A stretch of 49,670 nucleotides of DNA, taken from assembly GCA_017463405.1 (NCBI GenBank), contig JAFTPJ010000021.1, positions 1 to 49,670 of the forward strand, read 5' to 3'. Every line of letters starts with the position of its first letter. Position 1 is the stretch's first letter. The notes beneath the pieces were generated by a model, which was given only the letters and a program-made list of their open reading frames with translations, was not told where the DNA came from and made no database searches. Shown here piece after piece: positions 34,955 through 43,582 of this stretch. This stretch comes from Clostridia bacterium. GTDB taxonomy: Bacteria > Bacillota > Clostridia > Oscillospirales > CAG-272. Made by a program: the position numbers and the translations under genes.

Positions 34955-36982
34955 ATGAACAAAAAACAATTTTTAGGTGTTGCGTACTACCCCGAGGCAT
35001 GGGAGCGCGAACAGATCGCGGAGGATCTGGATAAAATGCTGGAGCATGGCATTTCCTGCGTACGTGTCGCGGAATTCGCATGGAAAACGATGGAGCCCGA
35101 GGAGGGACGCTTTGATTTTTCGCTCTTCCGCGAGGTCGTAGATGCCTGCCGCGAGCGGGACATCATGGTCATCATGGGTACTCCCGGCGCAACGCCCCCT
35201 CTTTGGTTGAGTGAAAAATATCCCGATATCTACGGCCTGCGCGCGGACAATAAGCCCCGCTGGCACGGAGGACGTCAGGATTGCTGCTATAATCACACTG
35301 AATATCTCCGCCATGTCACCCGTATGACCGAAAAGATGGCAGAGGAGTTTGGCAAGGACCAAAACGTCATCGGCTGGCAGATCGACAACGAGATCTCCTC
35401 GGCAAAGGACGGCTTCTTCTGCGTGTGCGATAAGTGCGTCACGGCGTATCGCGGTTGGCTGAACCAGCGCTTTGGCGGCGACGTGGAGCGTTATAACCGC
35501 GAGGTGGGCACGGGCGTGTTCTCATCACGCATCGAGTCCTTTGAGCAGATCTACCGCCCGTACGATCAATGGATGCATCCCGCCGTCAAGGCACTCTGGC
35601 GCGAATTCCAGAGAGATTGCTCCACGCGTTACGTGCAGATGCAGTACGACGCCATCAAAAAGTATACAAACCAACCCGTCGGCACCGATATGATGCCGTT
35701 CTTCCAGGAGCTCTCGTATGAGGATATGTCGGAGCGGATGGACATCATGCAGTTCAATCAGTACGCGTGCGACGGTCTGTTCAACAAGCAGGTGTACTGG
35801 AGCAATCTGTGGTATCATGCAAAAAAGAAGCCGTATTGGCTGACTGAAACCTCCTGCTGCTGGAACGGCAGTGAGACCTCGAAATATATGAGACACCCCG
35901 GCTTTGTTGAGATGAACGGCTGGATGCACATTGCAAGCGGCGCGGCAAGCATCAACTATTGGCTCTGGAGAACGCACTACGCAGGACATGAATTGATGCA
36001 CGGCTCGGTCATCGAATCCAACGGCAGAGCGCGCCACATCAAGGGCGAGGTGCAAAAGCTCTCGCGCGACATGGACGCCTGCGCGGAGCTGATCAACGAC
36101 ACTGCTCCCGTATGCAACGGACTCTACGTCATGAGCTCCACGGAGTCCGACACGACCTTTGAGATGCAACCGATGTATAACGGCTTCCGCTACATCGACA
36201 ACGTTACGGACGAGTTTTTGGCGCTCTCCAACGCGCGCCTCTCTCCCGCGGCGATCCCCGCCAACGGTGATTTTACCGATGGGCGCGTGCTTTATACCGC
36301 ACACCTTACGAGCCTTGAGTATTACGACCTGGCGAAGCGCATTCTGGATTGGGTGCGCGAGGGCGGCGTTTGGGTTGCATCCGCTCTGACCGATATCCGC
36401 ACCAAGAACGGCGCAAAGTTCATCAAACGCGCGACGGGAAGTCTTGAGGATGCTGCCGACGTGACGATCGATTATACCATCCCCGCTTACGCGCCCGAGG
36501 CCAAGGACGTGCCTCCCGTTAAGGTCACGGGAATTGGCGGAACGGATCTTGAGACCATGCCGTATCTGTTTGACACCCTGATTGCGGGCGAAAACGCGGA
36601 GGTGCTTGCAAGCTACACCGTGGGAGATTACCTCGAAGGACGCGCGGCGATCACGTCCACGCCTTACGGCAAGGGCAAGATCGTGGTTCTGGGCTTTATC
36701 CCGACGCCCGAGAGCCTTGCGAAGATCATCAAGGACATATGCGCCGAGGTTGGAATTCTTCCCTTTGTTGAGGCGAGCGAGAACATGACTGTAATCGAGA
36801 GACGTGGCGCGTTTGACGCGATGATCGCCGTTGAGCGCGAGTATGAGACGGGAAGCATGACCGCTCCTTACGACTGCACCGACCTCATAGATAGTACTGC
36901 CTACCGTCGCGGCGAGCGCATCGCGGTCGGCAAATACGGCGTCAAGGTGCTCAAGAGGCTTATGGGGTTCGACCCCGTTTAG
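34955..36982 (+). CDS. GH42 beta-galactosidase
   Basis: This 675-aa protein is a full-length GH42 enzyme. It has VAYYPEAWE at the start, the acid/base Glu in GWQIDNE (E147), the nucleophile Glu in WLTETS (E299) and a Cys cluster (C111/C112, C157, C159, C162) like the zinc site of family members. The trimerisation domain (about 395-595; an amidotransferase-like fold ending near PYGKGKIVVLGF) and a small C-terminal beta domain follow. No signal peptide is present, so it cleaves imported beta-galactosides or arabinosides. AAGGA lies 8 bp upstream of the ATG. It is the last gene of the module with the two MBL proteins. Confidence 0.95.
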   Translation: MNKKQFLGVAYYPEAWEREQIAEDLDKMLEHGISCVRVAEFAWKTMEPEEGRFDFSLFREVVDACRERDIMVIMGTPGATPPLWLSEKYPDIYGLRADNKPRWHGGRQDCCYNHTEYLRHVTRMTEKMAEEFGKDQNVIGWQIDNEISSAKDGFFCVCDKCVTAYRGWLNQRFGGDVERYNREVGTGVFSSRIESFEQIYRPYDQWMHPAVKALWREFQRDCSTRYVQMQYDAIKKYTNQPVGTDMMPFFQELSYEDMSERMDIMQFNQYACDGLFNKQVYWSNLWYHAKKKPYWLTETSCCWNGSETSKYMRHPGFVEMNGWMHIASGAASINYWLWRTHYAGHELMHGSVIESNGRARHIKGEVQKLSRDMDACAELINDTAPVCNGLYVMSSTESDTTFEMQPMYNGFRYIDNVTDEFLALSNARLSPAAIPANGDFTDGRVLYTAHLTSLEYYDLAKRILDWVREGGVWVASALTDIRTKNGAKFIKRATGSLEDAADVTIDYTIPAYAPEAKDVPPVKVTGIGGTDLETMPYLFDTLIAGENAEVLASYTVGDYLEGRAAITSTPYGKGKIVVLGFIPTPESLAKIIKDICAEVGILPFVEASENMTVIERRGAFDAMIAVEREYETGSMTAPYDCTDLIDSTAYRRGERIAVGKYGVKVLKRLMGFDPV

Positions 36983-36983
36983 G

Positions 36984-37349
36984 CTAGTCCAATACCGCAA
37001 AACGGATACAAGAGAGCGACAGATTTGGATTTGCCCCTTGACAAGCCCGCAAAAGGCTGTATAGAAATGTATCCGAACTGAGCATGGCGAAAAACTCTTG
37101 GTTTAACGCAGAGGCAATTTCTGCAATCGTTACGCCGGGCGAGGACGGTCGGATAGAGATCAAAGGGGCGAAAAGCTCTTGGCTGGCGGGAATTGCGCCC
37201 CCTTGGATTTCGACGAGGTATGTGCGCCTTGTATTACAAGTTCTGTTATTGATTGCTTTGGCGACGGAACAAACGATCGAGAACAATAAAGTATTGCCGA
37301 TCAAGTGGTGATCTGCCGAAAAATGAGCTGTCATTTTCAGCTTTTTCAT
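36984..37349 (-). other. Region with a duplicated gene start; possible 121-aa ORF
   Basis: A minus-strand ATG at 37349 with GGAGG 8 bp upstream opens a 121-aa frame beginning MKKLKMTAHFSADHH. Only its first 52 bp (ribosome site and start) are known elsewhere, at 49029-49080. The remainder matches nothing I recognise, and a competing 75-aa plus-strand frame (37084-37311) overlaps it. A TTGACA-16-TATAGA pair on the plus strand lies at 37038-37065. Probably the 5' stub of a lost gene. The stretch 37511-37760 shows no supported gene. Confidence 0.3.
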
Positions 37350-37380
37350 TGTAAAAATCCTCCGCTTTCGATATAAAAAT
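37329..37380 (-). repeat. 52-bp gene-start repeat, copy 1 (partner 49029-49080)
   Basis: It contains an AGCGGAGG ribosome site and the codons for MKKLKMT on the minus strand. It differs from the partner at 5 of 52 positions. In both places it lies directly beside an island hairpin repeat (copies C and E). Confidence 0.8.
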
Positions 37381-37510
37381 TCATAAAAAATATTGGACAC
37401 ATCACATCGCAAAATGATGTGTCCAACTTTTTTATTATTGATTTTCAGAGAAATGAGTTTTACAAAGCTCCTATGAAGCCTTGCAAATCTCAAAAAGCCT
37501 TGCACCGTAA
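37381..37510. repeat. Island repeat, copy C (hairpin terminator)
   Basis: TTGGACACATCA (37393-37404) and TGATGTGTCCAA (37415-37426) form a perfect 12-bp stem, with CTTTTTT after it on the plus strand. The tail to 37510 (GATTTTCAG, TCTCAAAAAGCCTT) resembles copy A. Confidence 0.8.
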
Positions 37511-37763
37511 CACCTTTTTGCGATATAATCCTTGTAAAATCCTTTTCGCCGAACACATCGTTTTAAGTTTTGCTGACTGCATTATATCGCGTTTTGATGT
37601 GTTCGCGAACGGGCTTTTGGAAAAGTTCAAAGGATGTTTGCGTTTGGTTGTAGGCTGCGAAGTTGATTCGTTTGGTTAACCGAAAAAGATGCTCTATCAT
37701 TTTCAAAAGCATTTCCTGTGTGCGATTTTTTCTTTTGGGTTTATGCAAAAATCAGACATACTA

Positions 37764-37792
37764 TTGAAAAAAGCAAGAAAAGGATGTATAAT
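37764..37792 (+). promoter_or_regulatory. Promoter of the first AraC gene
   Basis: TTGAAA (37764-37769), 17 bp, TATAAT (37787-37792). Confidence 0.72.
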
Positions 37793-37820
37793 AAAGACGG
37801 CTGGAAAGTGGGGTGATGAG

Positions 37821-38666
37821 ATGGAAATTCAATGGAATGCCGACGTTATCAATCGGTGTACGATTTCCCGTGCACAGCTTTCGGGGGATGCTTTTTCGGT
37901 GCAGTGGATCTCGGCAAACGAGGCCAAAAATCGGGATACGTTAAATTTCAGACGCCACCAACATTCTTTTTTTGAGATACACTTTATCTTAAAGGGAAAC
38001 ATTGTGTACGGCATCAGGGATCGGCTTGTAACGGTGCAGGGGGGAGAATTTGTTACGATCTCTCCCTTCTGCCCACATCGCGTGGTCAGCTGCAGCGCGG
38101 AGTTCGAAAAGCTGACGCTTGCGGTGGAATGCGAATCGGATAAAATTTCTGCGGCATTGATTGCCGCAGAATATCAGGTTCTCCCAATCGGCAAAGAAAT
38201 GATACTCCAATTGGGATTGGTCTTCTATTATGCCAACAAAATGTGTGAAAATCGGGATTTTTTGATCAAACACACATTGCATGCCTTGATTTATCACATG
38301 ATTTCGCTTCGGACGCCGACATCGGGGCATCGTGAGGAGAGGTATGACGATCGGGTTCTCAAAGCCAAAAAATACGTGGAGGACAACTATGACATCCTTT
38401 TCACGTGCGAGGTGGTTGCCGCTTACTGCCACATCAGCGCCAAGCAGCTGGGAAGACTTTTCAAAAAGCACGAGGGGATGGGGTTGCTGGAGTTCATTCA
38501 CCGAACAAAGCTGGAGCAGTGTAAAAAGATGCTTCTTGAAACCGATTACACGCAGCATCGGATCGCGCAGATGCTTGGTTTTTCCGGCGCGGATTATTTT
38601 AATAAGTTTTTCGTTCACAAAACCGGCGTGACACCGATGCAATTTCGTGATACGAGGTGTGTGTAA
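37821..38666 (+). CDS. AraC-family transcriptional regulator (cupin + HTH)
   Basis: Start at 37821 follows GGGGTGATGAG and a good promoter; the open frame extends further upstream but has no site. The 281-aa protein has an N-terminal cupin sensor (about 25-150; RRHQHSFFEIHFILKGNI, GEFVTISPFCPHRV) and two C-terminal HTH motifs (about 180-280; CHISAKQLGRLFKKHEGMG, IAQMLGFSGADYFNKFFVHK). Cupin-AraC proteins usually activate sugar-use genes on binding a saccharide. The next gene starts 99 bp downstream behind its own promoter, so it is the likely regulator of the 38766-44575 genes. Confidence 0.92.
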   Translation: MEIQWNADVINRCTISRAQLSGDAFSVQWISANEAKNRDTLNFRRHQHSFFEIHFILKGNIVYGIRDRLVTVQGGEFVTISPFCPHRVVSCSAEFEKLTLAVECESDKISAALIAAEYQVLPIGKEMILQLGLVFYYANKMCENRDFLIKHTLHALIYHMISLRTPTSGHREERYDDRVLKAKKYVEDNYDILFTCEVVAAYCHISAKQLGRLFKKHEGMGLLEFIHRTKLEQCKKMLLETDYTQHRIAQMLGFSGADYFNKFFVHKTGVTPMQFRDTRCV

Positions 38667-38704
38667 AGATAGGACAACCTTTATTGTCAATATCGGACAT
38701 GCTA

Positions 38705-38733
38705 TTGTATTCATACCCGTCTCCTGCTATAAT
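38705..38733 (+). promoter_or_regulatory. Promoter of the M55 peptidase operon
   Basis: TTGTAT (38705-38710), 17 bp, TATAAT (38728-38733). The -35 overlaps the left arm of the inverted repeat at 38709-38771, and the -10 lies in its loop. Confidence 0.7.
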
Positions 38734-38771
38734 GGCTTTATCATTATAGGAAAGAGGAGACGGGTATGAAT
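38709..38771 (+). promoter_or_regulatory. 17-bp inverted repeat enclosing promoter, ribosome site and start codon
   Basis: ATTCATACCCGTCTCCT (38709-38725) is exactly complementary to AGGAGACGGGTATGAAT (38755-38771), separated by 29 bp. The right arm contains the Shine-Dalgarno AGGAG and the ATG at 38766. RNA from the local promoter lacks the left arm, so its start is free. RNA reading in from the AraC gene would fold both away. Confidence 0.75.
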
Positions 38772-39563
38772 TTTTTGGTTATGACAGATATTGAGGGGGT
38801 GACGGGAGTCACGACATTTCCGCAGGCGGAAAACAGTGAATTCGGGCGCAGAATGCTGATGAACGATCTCAAGGCTGTTTTGGAGGGCATCCGCGACGCA
38901 GGTGGCGAGGCGGTGGTGTATGATATGCACACCGACGGCAGAAACGTAGACGTGACGCAGATCGACGAGCCCGTGGTCATGGGAAAGCCGATCCGCGGTG
39001 ATCTTTGGCGCGGTGTTGGCGGTAGGAACGTTGATGGGTTCTACATGGTGGGACTTCACACCATGCAGCACGTCAAAAACGCCCTTTTGGCACACAGCTA
39101 TCTGCGCGAATACGATGCGATCCATCTCAACGGAATCCTCGTTGGTGAGATTGGCATGGAGGCAGCACTCGCCGCAGAGCAAGGGGTACCGCTCAAATTC
39201 GTCTCGGGCGACGACCTCGGCTGCCGCGAGGCAGAGGAGTTGGGCACGGGTATTGTCACCTGTCCCGTAAAAACCTCGCTGACCGCAGATACCGCAATAT
39301 GTCTCTCGCCCGCCGAAAGTACAAAGCTTCTTCGTAACAAGGCGCGCGAGGCGGCGCTTACCGATATCAAACCGTTTACGGTCAAAGCGCCTTACGAGAT
39401 CCGTATTCAATTTTCGGATTGCCCTTATCTTTACAAGATGCGCGAGCTGCACCCTGAGATCTTTGAGGACGAGAACACCGTCGTGATGCGCGGTGAGCGT
39501 CTGCTCCCCACGTGGTCGCAGTATTTGCTTTATGAAAAGGAGATGGTGGCGGCATGTCGGTAA
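38766..39563 (+). CDS. dppA: M55-family D-aminopeptidase (DppA-like)
   Basis: This 265-aa protein begins MNFLVMTDIEGVTG with zinc ligands D8 and E10 at the same positions as in Bacillus DppA, followed by H55 (DMHTDGRN), H98 (GLHTM) and E128 (LVGEIGMEAA). M55 enzymes remove N-terminal D-amino acids, typically D-Ala from dipeptides of cell-wall origin. It is unusual at the head of a sugar operon. It overlaps the next gene by 10 bp. Its ribosome site and start lie in an inverted-repeat arm. Confidence 0.92.
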   Translation: MNFLVMTDIEGVTGVTTFPQAENSEFGRRMLMNDLKAVLEGIRDAGGEAVVYDMHTDGRNVDVTQIDEPVVMGKPIRGDLWRGVGGRNVDGFYMVGLHTMQHVKNALLAHSYLREYDAIHLNGILVGEIGMEAALAAEQGVPLKFVSGDDLGCREAEELGTGIVTCPVKTSLTADTAICLSPAESTKLLRNKAREAALTDIKPFTVKAPYEIRIQFSDCPYLYKMRELHPEIFEDENTVVMRGERLLPTWSQYLLYEKEMVAACR

Positions 39564-40435
39564 TTTTAGGTGTTAATCATCAGTTTTTATATCCCGACGC
39601 CATAACGAACGCAACGGCGCATACCGATACGATCAAAACGCTTGCGGCAAACGATCTGACCGATGCTTTGGACTGCTGGGTCTGGCGCGGCGAATGTGCA
39701 AGAGAGGAAATCAAGATCCTGCGTGAGAGTGGAAAGATCATCAACTACAACGTGGGCGATCGCTTTGGTGAGGAGGCAGCCTTTCCCGCATCTCCCGACA
39801 AGTCCGAGCGCGACCGCGCTTACAATCTTTTGATGCGCGAGATCGGCTATGCGCTTGACGTAGGCTCCAAAAAGATCGTTTTCGCCTTGGGCCCCGATCT
39901 CCCATCTGACCGCAAAGCCGCAAAGGAACGCGTGTTGGAGCTGACCTTGCGCGTCGCATCACAGCTTCCCGACGACATTTGCCTTTCGCTTGAACCCACC
40001 GACCGCGACATCGACAAGAAATTTTTGTTCGGTCCCGTGGACGAAACCGTGGAATTTATCAACCTTGTAAAAGAACACGGCTTCCCGCGCATCGGGCTTT
40101 TGCTGGACATGTGCCACGTGCCGATCATGCACGAAACGCTTGAGAGTGCCTTGGAAAAATCCAAGAGTGTGCTGAACCACATTCACCTTGGCAACGGCGT
40201 TATGAAGCCCGAAAGCCCCTTTTACGGCGACAGGCACACCGCGTGGAATCACCCCGACGGGCTCTACACGGAAACAGACGGTATTCGATTTATTCGTATG
40301 CTGAAAGAAATCGGCTATACCGATCGCTCCGACGCGACCGTTTCCTTTGAGATGCGTCCTTACGAAGGACGCTCTGCCGAGGAAAGCCTTGCACGATTTG
40401 TCGAGGTCTGGAAATCCGCTTTTGAGGTAAACTAA
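39554..40435 (+). CDS. Sugar isomerase/epimerase-like TIM barrel (AP endonuclease 2 family)
   Basis: This 293-aa protein has the metal ligands of the xylose-isomerase-like fold: E147 (LSLEPT), D185 and H188 (LLLDMCHVP), H211 (NHIHLGN) and E266 (VSFEMRP). Members are sugar isomerases, epimerases, inosose dehydratases, or eliminases acting on 3-keto-glycosides. Overlap with dppA and a 1-bp gap to the next gene show tight cotranscription. The exact reaction is unknown. Confidence 0.88.
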   Translation: MSVILGVNHQFLYPDAITNATAHTDTIKTLAANDLTDALDCWVWRGECAREEIKILRESGKIINYNVGDRFGEEAAFPASPDKSERDRAYNLLMREIGYALDVGSKKIVFALGPDLPSDRKAAKERVLELTLRVASQLPDDICLSLEPTDRDIDKKFLFGPVDETVEFINLVKEHGFPRIGLLLDMCHVPIMHETLESALEKSKSVLNHIHLGNGVMKPESPFYGDRHTAWNHPDGLYTETDGIRFIRMLKEIGYTDRSDATVSFEMRPYEGRSAEESLARFVEVWKSAFEVN

Positions 40436-40436
40436 T

Positions 40437-41990
40437 ATGAATCCAACCATTCCTTTCCGCAATCTTTACAGCAATGACACCACCAATCTGGATACCTGCG
40501 TATCTCCCTACCACAAGCGCGGCGGTTATGCGGGACGCGAGGAGCTGCGTGCAAGCGTGCGCGAGGTGCAAGGCCTTGCCGACGTGCACCTGATTCAGCT
40601 TGCTCACGGGCATGTACCGTGGTATAAAAGCAGACTGTACTCTTACTCCGAGCACAAGGCGTGGTGGAAGGAGTACTTTGGTGTAACCGACGAACAGCTA
40701 AACAGACTGGGCGGCGGTTGTCGTTACGTACACGACGGCGGTGATTATCTTGCCGATTTTATTGAGGCGTGTCGCGACTTCGGGCAAGTCCCCTTCGTGT
40801 CCCTTCGCATCAACGACGAGCATCACGTAGAAAACATCGACCTCCGTGGGCACGTGTGCGGTTATCACAGCATCAGTCGTTTCGTTGCCGAAAACCGTGA
40901 CAAAATGCTCGGCACGGATCTCTCGCGTTGGGAGAATCGCGCACTCAATTGGATCTACCCCGAAATTCCCGCGCACATGCTGTCCCTCGTTACCGAGCAA
41001 TGTGAGGATTACGATCTTGACGGCTATGAGTTGGATTTTCAACGCCACCCGAATCTGTTCAACGTCAAGGAAACCACCTTTGAGGAACGGCAAGCGGTGG
41101 TGGAAAAGTTCATCTCCGATGTACGTGCCGTGCTTGACCGTACTGTAAGAAACGGGCGGCATCGCTATCTTTGCGTGCGCGTTCCCTGTAACTTGAAATT
41201 ATGGAACGAGTTGGGGCTTTGCCCGGAACACTTGCAGAGTCTTGGCGTGGAAATGGTCAACGTCTCGCCTTTCTTCTACTGTGACCAATGGGTGGAGCGC
41301 GAGGCGTTCGTTCAAAGAATGCCAGACCTTGCCGTTTATTTTGAAATTTGCCACACCACGGCACAAGGCAAGACGCTCATCAAAACAGGCTATGACGATT
41401 TCACGTTCCGACGTGTAACACCAAACGAAATCTATTCCACCGCGCACTTAGCGTACACCGCAGGTGCGCAGGGGATCTCCTTCTTCAATTTTCACTACTA
41501 CCGCGAGCATGGGTGCGAGGGGCGCGGTCCCTTCAACGAGCCGCCTTTCCATGCCGTCGGTAACGTGCGCGACCGTGATTTCGTGGCACGTGCACCGCAA
41601 CATTTCTTTATTGCAAAGGCATGGGACAAAAATTCACAGCTTGAAAAAGCATTCACGCCCGATAAAAAACACGATTTGGAAATGTATTTAGCAGAGCCGA
41701 TGGGTGGCTGGCAAAGTGATTTTCGTTTACGCGTGACGGCGTGTAAGCCATTGAGGGATAGCATCGTTGAAATATTCTTCAATGGCGTCAAAGCAACCCC
41801 CGTGTCGGATATTTCCGAGCCATACCCCGAGGATAACGACTATCCACCCATGCACGGAGACGAGACCACCTGCTGCGCATACCGCGTGCCCTTGTCTGCC
41901 GTCCAAAAAGGTAAAAACCGCTTAACATTGCGCCTGTGCGGTTCTCCTGTCAAATTCAATTACATCGACATTTTTCCGTGGAAATTTTAA
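40437..41990 (+). CDS. Putative glycoside-hydrolase-like TIM-barrel protein
   Basis: This 517-aa protein is not a member of a family I can name. Strand-end motifs VSLRINDEHH (121-130) and DGYELDFQRHP (195-205) with D195, E198 and D200, and a late GAQGISFFNFHYY, follow the beta-strand spacing of GH10-like (GHL) barrels. The last 110 residues look like a beta-sandwich. No signal peptide is seen. It lies 1 bp after the isomerase gene. A cytoplasmic glycosidase of an undescribed family is plausible. Confidence 0.65.
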   Translation: MNPTIPFRNLYSNDTTNLDTCVSPYHKRGGYAGREELRASVREVQGLADVHLIQLAHGHVPWYKSRLYSYSEHKAWWKEYFGVTDEQLNRLGGGCRYVHDGGDYLADFIEACRDFGQVPFVSLRINDEHHVENIDLRGHVCGYHSISRFVAENRDKMLGTDLSRWENRALNWIYPEIPAHMLSLVTEQCEDYDLDGYELDFQRHPNLFNVKETTFEERQAVVEKFISDVRAVLDRTVRNGRHRYLCVRVPCNLKLWNELGLCPEHLQSLGVEMVNVSPFFYCDQWVEREAFVQRMPDLAVYFEICHTTAQGKTLIKTGYDDFTFRRVTPNEIYSTAHLAYTAGAQGISFFNFHYYREHGCEGRGPFNEPPFHAVGNVRDRDFVARAPQHFFIAKAWDKNSQLEKAFTPDKKHDLEMYLAEPMGGWQSDFRLRVTACKPLRDSIVEIFFNGVKATPVSDISEPYPEDNDYPPMHGDETTCCAYRVPLSAVQKGKNRLTLRLCGSPVKFNYIDIFPWKF

Positions 41991-42008
41991 AAAACGAGGT
42001 ACAATAGA

Positions 42009-43457
42009 ATGAAATATCAAATCGAAGCCAAGCCCTACGGCTCTTATGACGTCGTCGTTTGCGGCGGCGGAACGGCAGGCTGCTTTGCCGCGATCGCGGC
42101 GGCACGCGAGGGTGCGAAAACCCTCTTGATTGAGCGCTCCTTTACCGTCGGCGGTATGCTGACCGTGGGCGAGGCAGGCATTACCAAGTTTTCCGAGCAT
42201 TGCCGCGACGTAGACGTTTATAAAAACGAGGTTTTGGACGAGCTGGCAAAAGCGCCTGCAAAGGTGCAGGTTGTTCGTGGTCTGGCGCATGAGTACGTCA
42301 AGCGTATGATCGATGGCGGCACGGCACTTGGCACACACGGCGAGCCTGGAAGCTACGTGTTCACCGACAAGGCAGAGGCGCAGTGGGGGCTGATGCAGAT
42401 GCTGAAGGAAGCGGGCGTCGAGGTGCTTTACGATACCCGCGCGGTATTGGTCAACAAAAAAGAAGATACCGTCACGGGTGTGGTCGTGTGCAACAAGGAG
42501 GGCTTTTGTGAGATCGGCGCGCGCGTGGTGATTGATGCCACGGGTGACGCAGACGTTGCGGCTTTGGCAGGCGTTCCCTTTTATGCGGGGGCAACCGAGG
42601 AGGAGGCTTCCGCAGGCTTTGCCGCATTCGCAGGAGAGATGCAGCACTTTGGCACGATGTACCGCGTGCGAAACCTTGATTTCGCGCGTCTGTTTGATTA
42701 CTTGAAGAAAAATCCCGATCGCTTTGTAGAGCATGAATTTGGCGTGATGTCGCTGGAAAACGTGATCGAAAGCTACAATCGCGGTGAGATGTGCGTATTC
42801 CGCATTGACCTCAAGGATTGGTCACCCGTTCGCGGTTCTTACCATGTGCAGGTCTACAATCTCCCCGAAAAGGATGAGGCGATCCTCTTGGGACCCGGTT
42901 GTGGAACGGGGAAGGACAACTCCAACGGCTTGGACGCACGCATCCTCAGTAACGCGCAGTATACTCTGCAAAAGGGTGCGTACCGCCTGACCGAGGTGCT
43001 CCGCGAGTGCGTCCCCGGCTTTGAAACCGTACGCGTCACTTATATTCCCGACGTGGGTGTGCGGGAAACGCGCCACATTGCAGGCGAATATCGGCTAACG
43101 GTCATCGATGTGCTCTCGGGCAAGGATTTCGAGGACTCCATTGCCTGCGGCGGTCATCCTATCGATATTCACCCCCTGCCGAAGGAGGTTGAGCACGTGG
43201 ATCTCAACCACTGGAGATTTCATATTCCTTACCGCGTGATGCTCCCTCTGAACGTGGAAAACCTGCTTGTTGCGGGTCGTCCCATTTCCGCAGAGCGCGG
43301 AGCGTCGGGTGCGACGCGTCCCACTGCACAGTGTATGGCGCTCGGTGAGGCTGCGGGTGTCGCGGCAGCAATGGCGGTCAAGGAGAATAAAACGCCAAAA
43401 ACGATCGACATGCAAGAACTCCGCGCACGTCTTGTCGAAAATGGCGCGATCGTTTAA
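42009..43457 (+). CDS. FAD-dependent oxidoreductase (FAD_oxidored family)
   Basis: This 482-aa protein has the dinucleotide motif GGGTAG (19-24) with E43 ending the second strand, VIDATGDADVAALAG, and the C-terminal NLLVAGRPISAERGASGATRP...GEAAGVAAAMAV signature. This group oxidises small sugars or polyols, or reduces double bonds; the substrate is unknown. GAGG lies upstream of the ATG, 18 bp after the GH-like gene. No signal peptide, so cytoplasmic. Confidence 0.88.
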   Translation: MKYQIEAKPYGSYDVVVCGGGTAGCFAAIAAAREGAKTLLIERSFTVGGMLTVGEAGITKFSEHCRDVDVYKNEVLDELAKAPAKVQVVRGLAHEYVKRMIDGGTALGTHGEPGSYVFTDKAEAQWGLMQMLKEAGVEVLYDTRAVLVNKKEDTVTGVVVCNKEGFCEIGARVVIDATGDADVAALAGVPFYAGATEEEASAGFAAFAGEMQHFGTMYRVRNLDFARLFDYLKKNPDRFVEHEFGVMSLENVIESYNRGEMCVFRIDLKDWSPVRGSYHVQVYNLPEKDEAILLGPGCGTGKDNSNGLDARILSNAQYTLQKGAYRLTEVLRECVPGFETVRVTYIPDVGVRETRHIAGEYRLTVIDVLSGKDFEDSIACGGHPIDIHPLPKEVEHVDLNHWRFHIPYRVMLPLNVENLLVAGRPISAERGASGATRPTAQCMALGEAAGVAAAMAVKENKTPKTIDMQELRARLVENGAIV

Positions 43458-43582
43458 TGCTCTGAAGCGCATCAGCCCTCAAATTCCCATCTTCGCCACC
43501 CCAAAAGCGGGAACGGTTTTGAGGAGGATAAAGATCCATGAATTTTAACTTTGACGAAAATGAAAGAAAGGAGGATAGAAAA

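Noticed and set aside
35525-37000. Open frame of about 491 codons opposite the GH42 gene
   Set aside because: Antisense shadow with no motif; the plus-strand GH42 gene has intact catalytic residues.
37084-37311. 75-codon plus-strand ORF
   Set aside because: No ribosome site, no family, and it overlaps a minus-strand frame with a better start.
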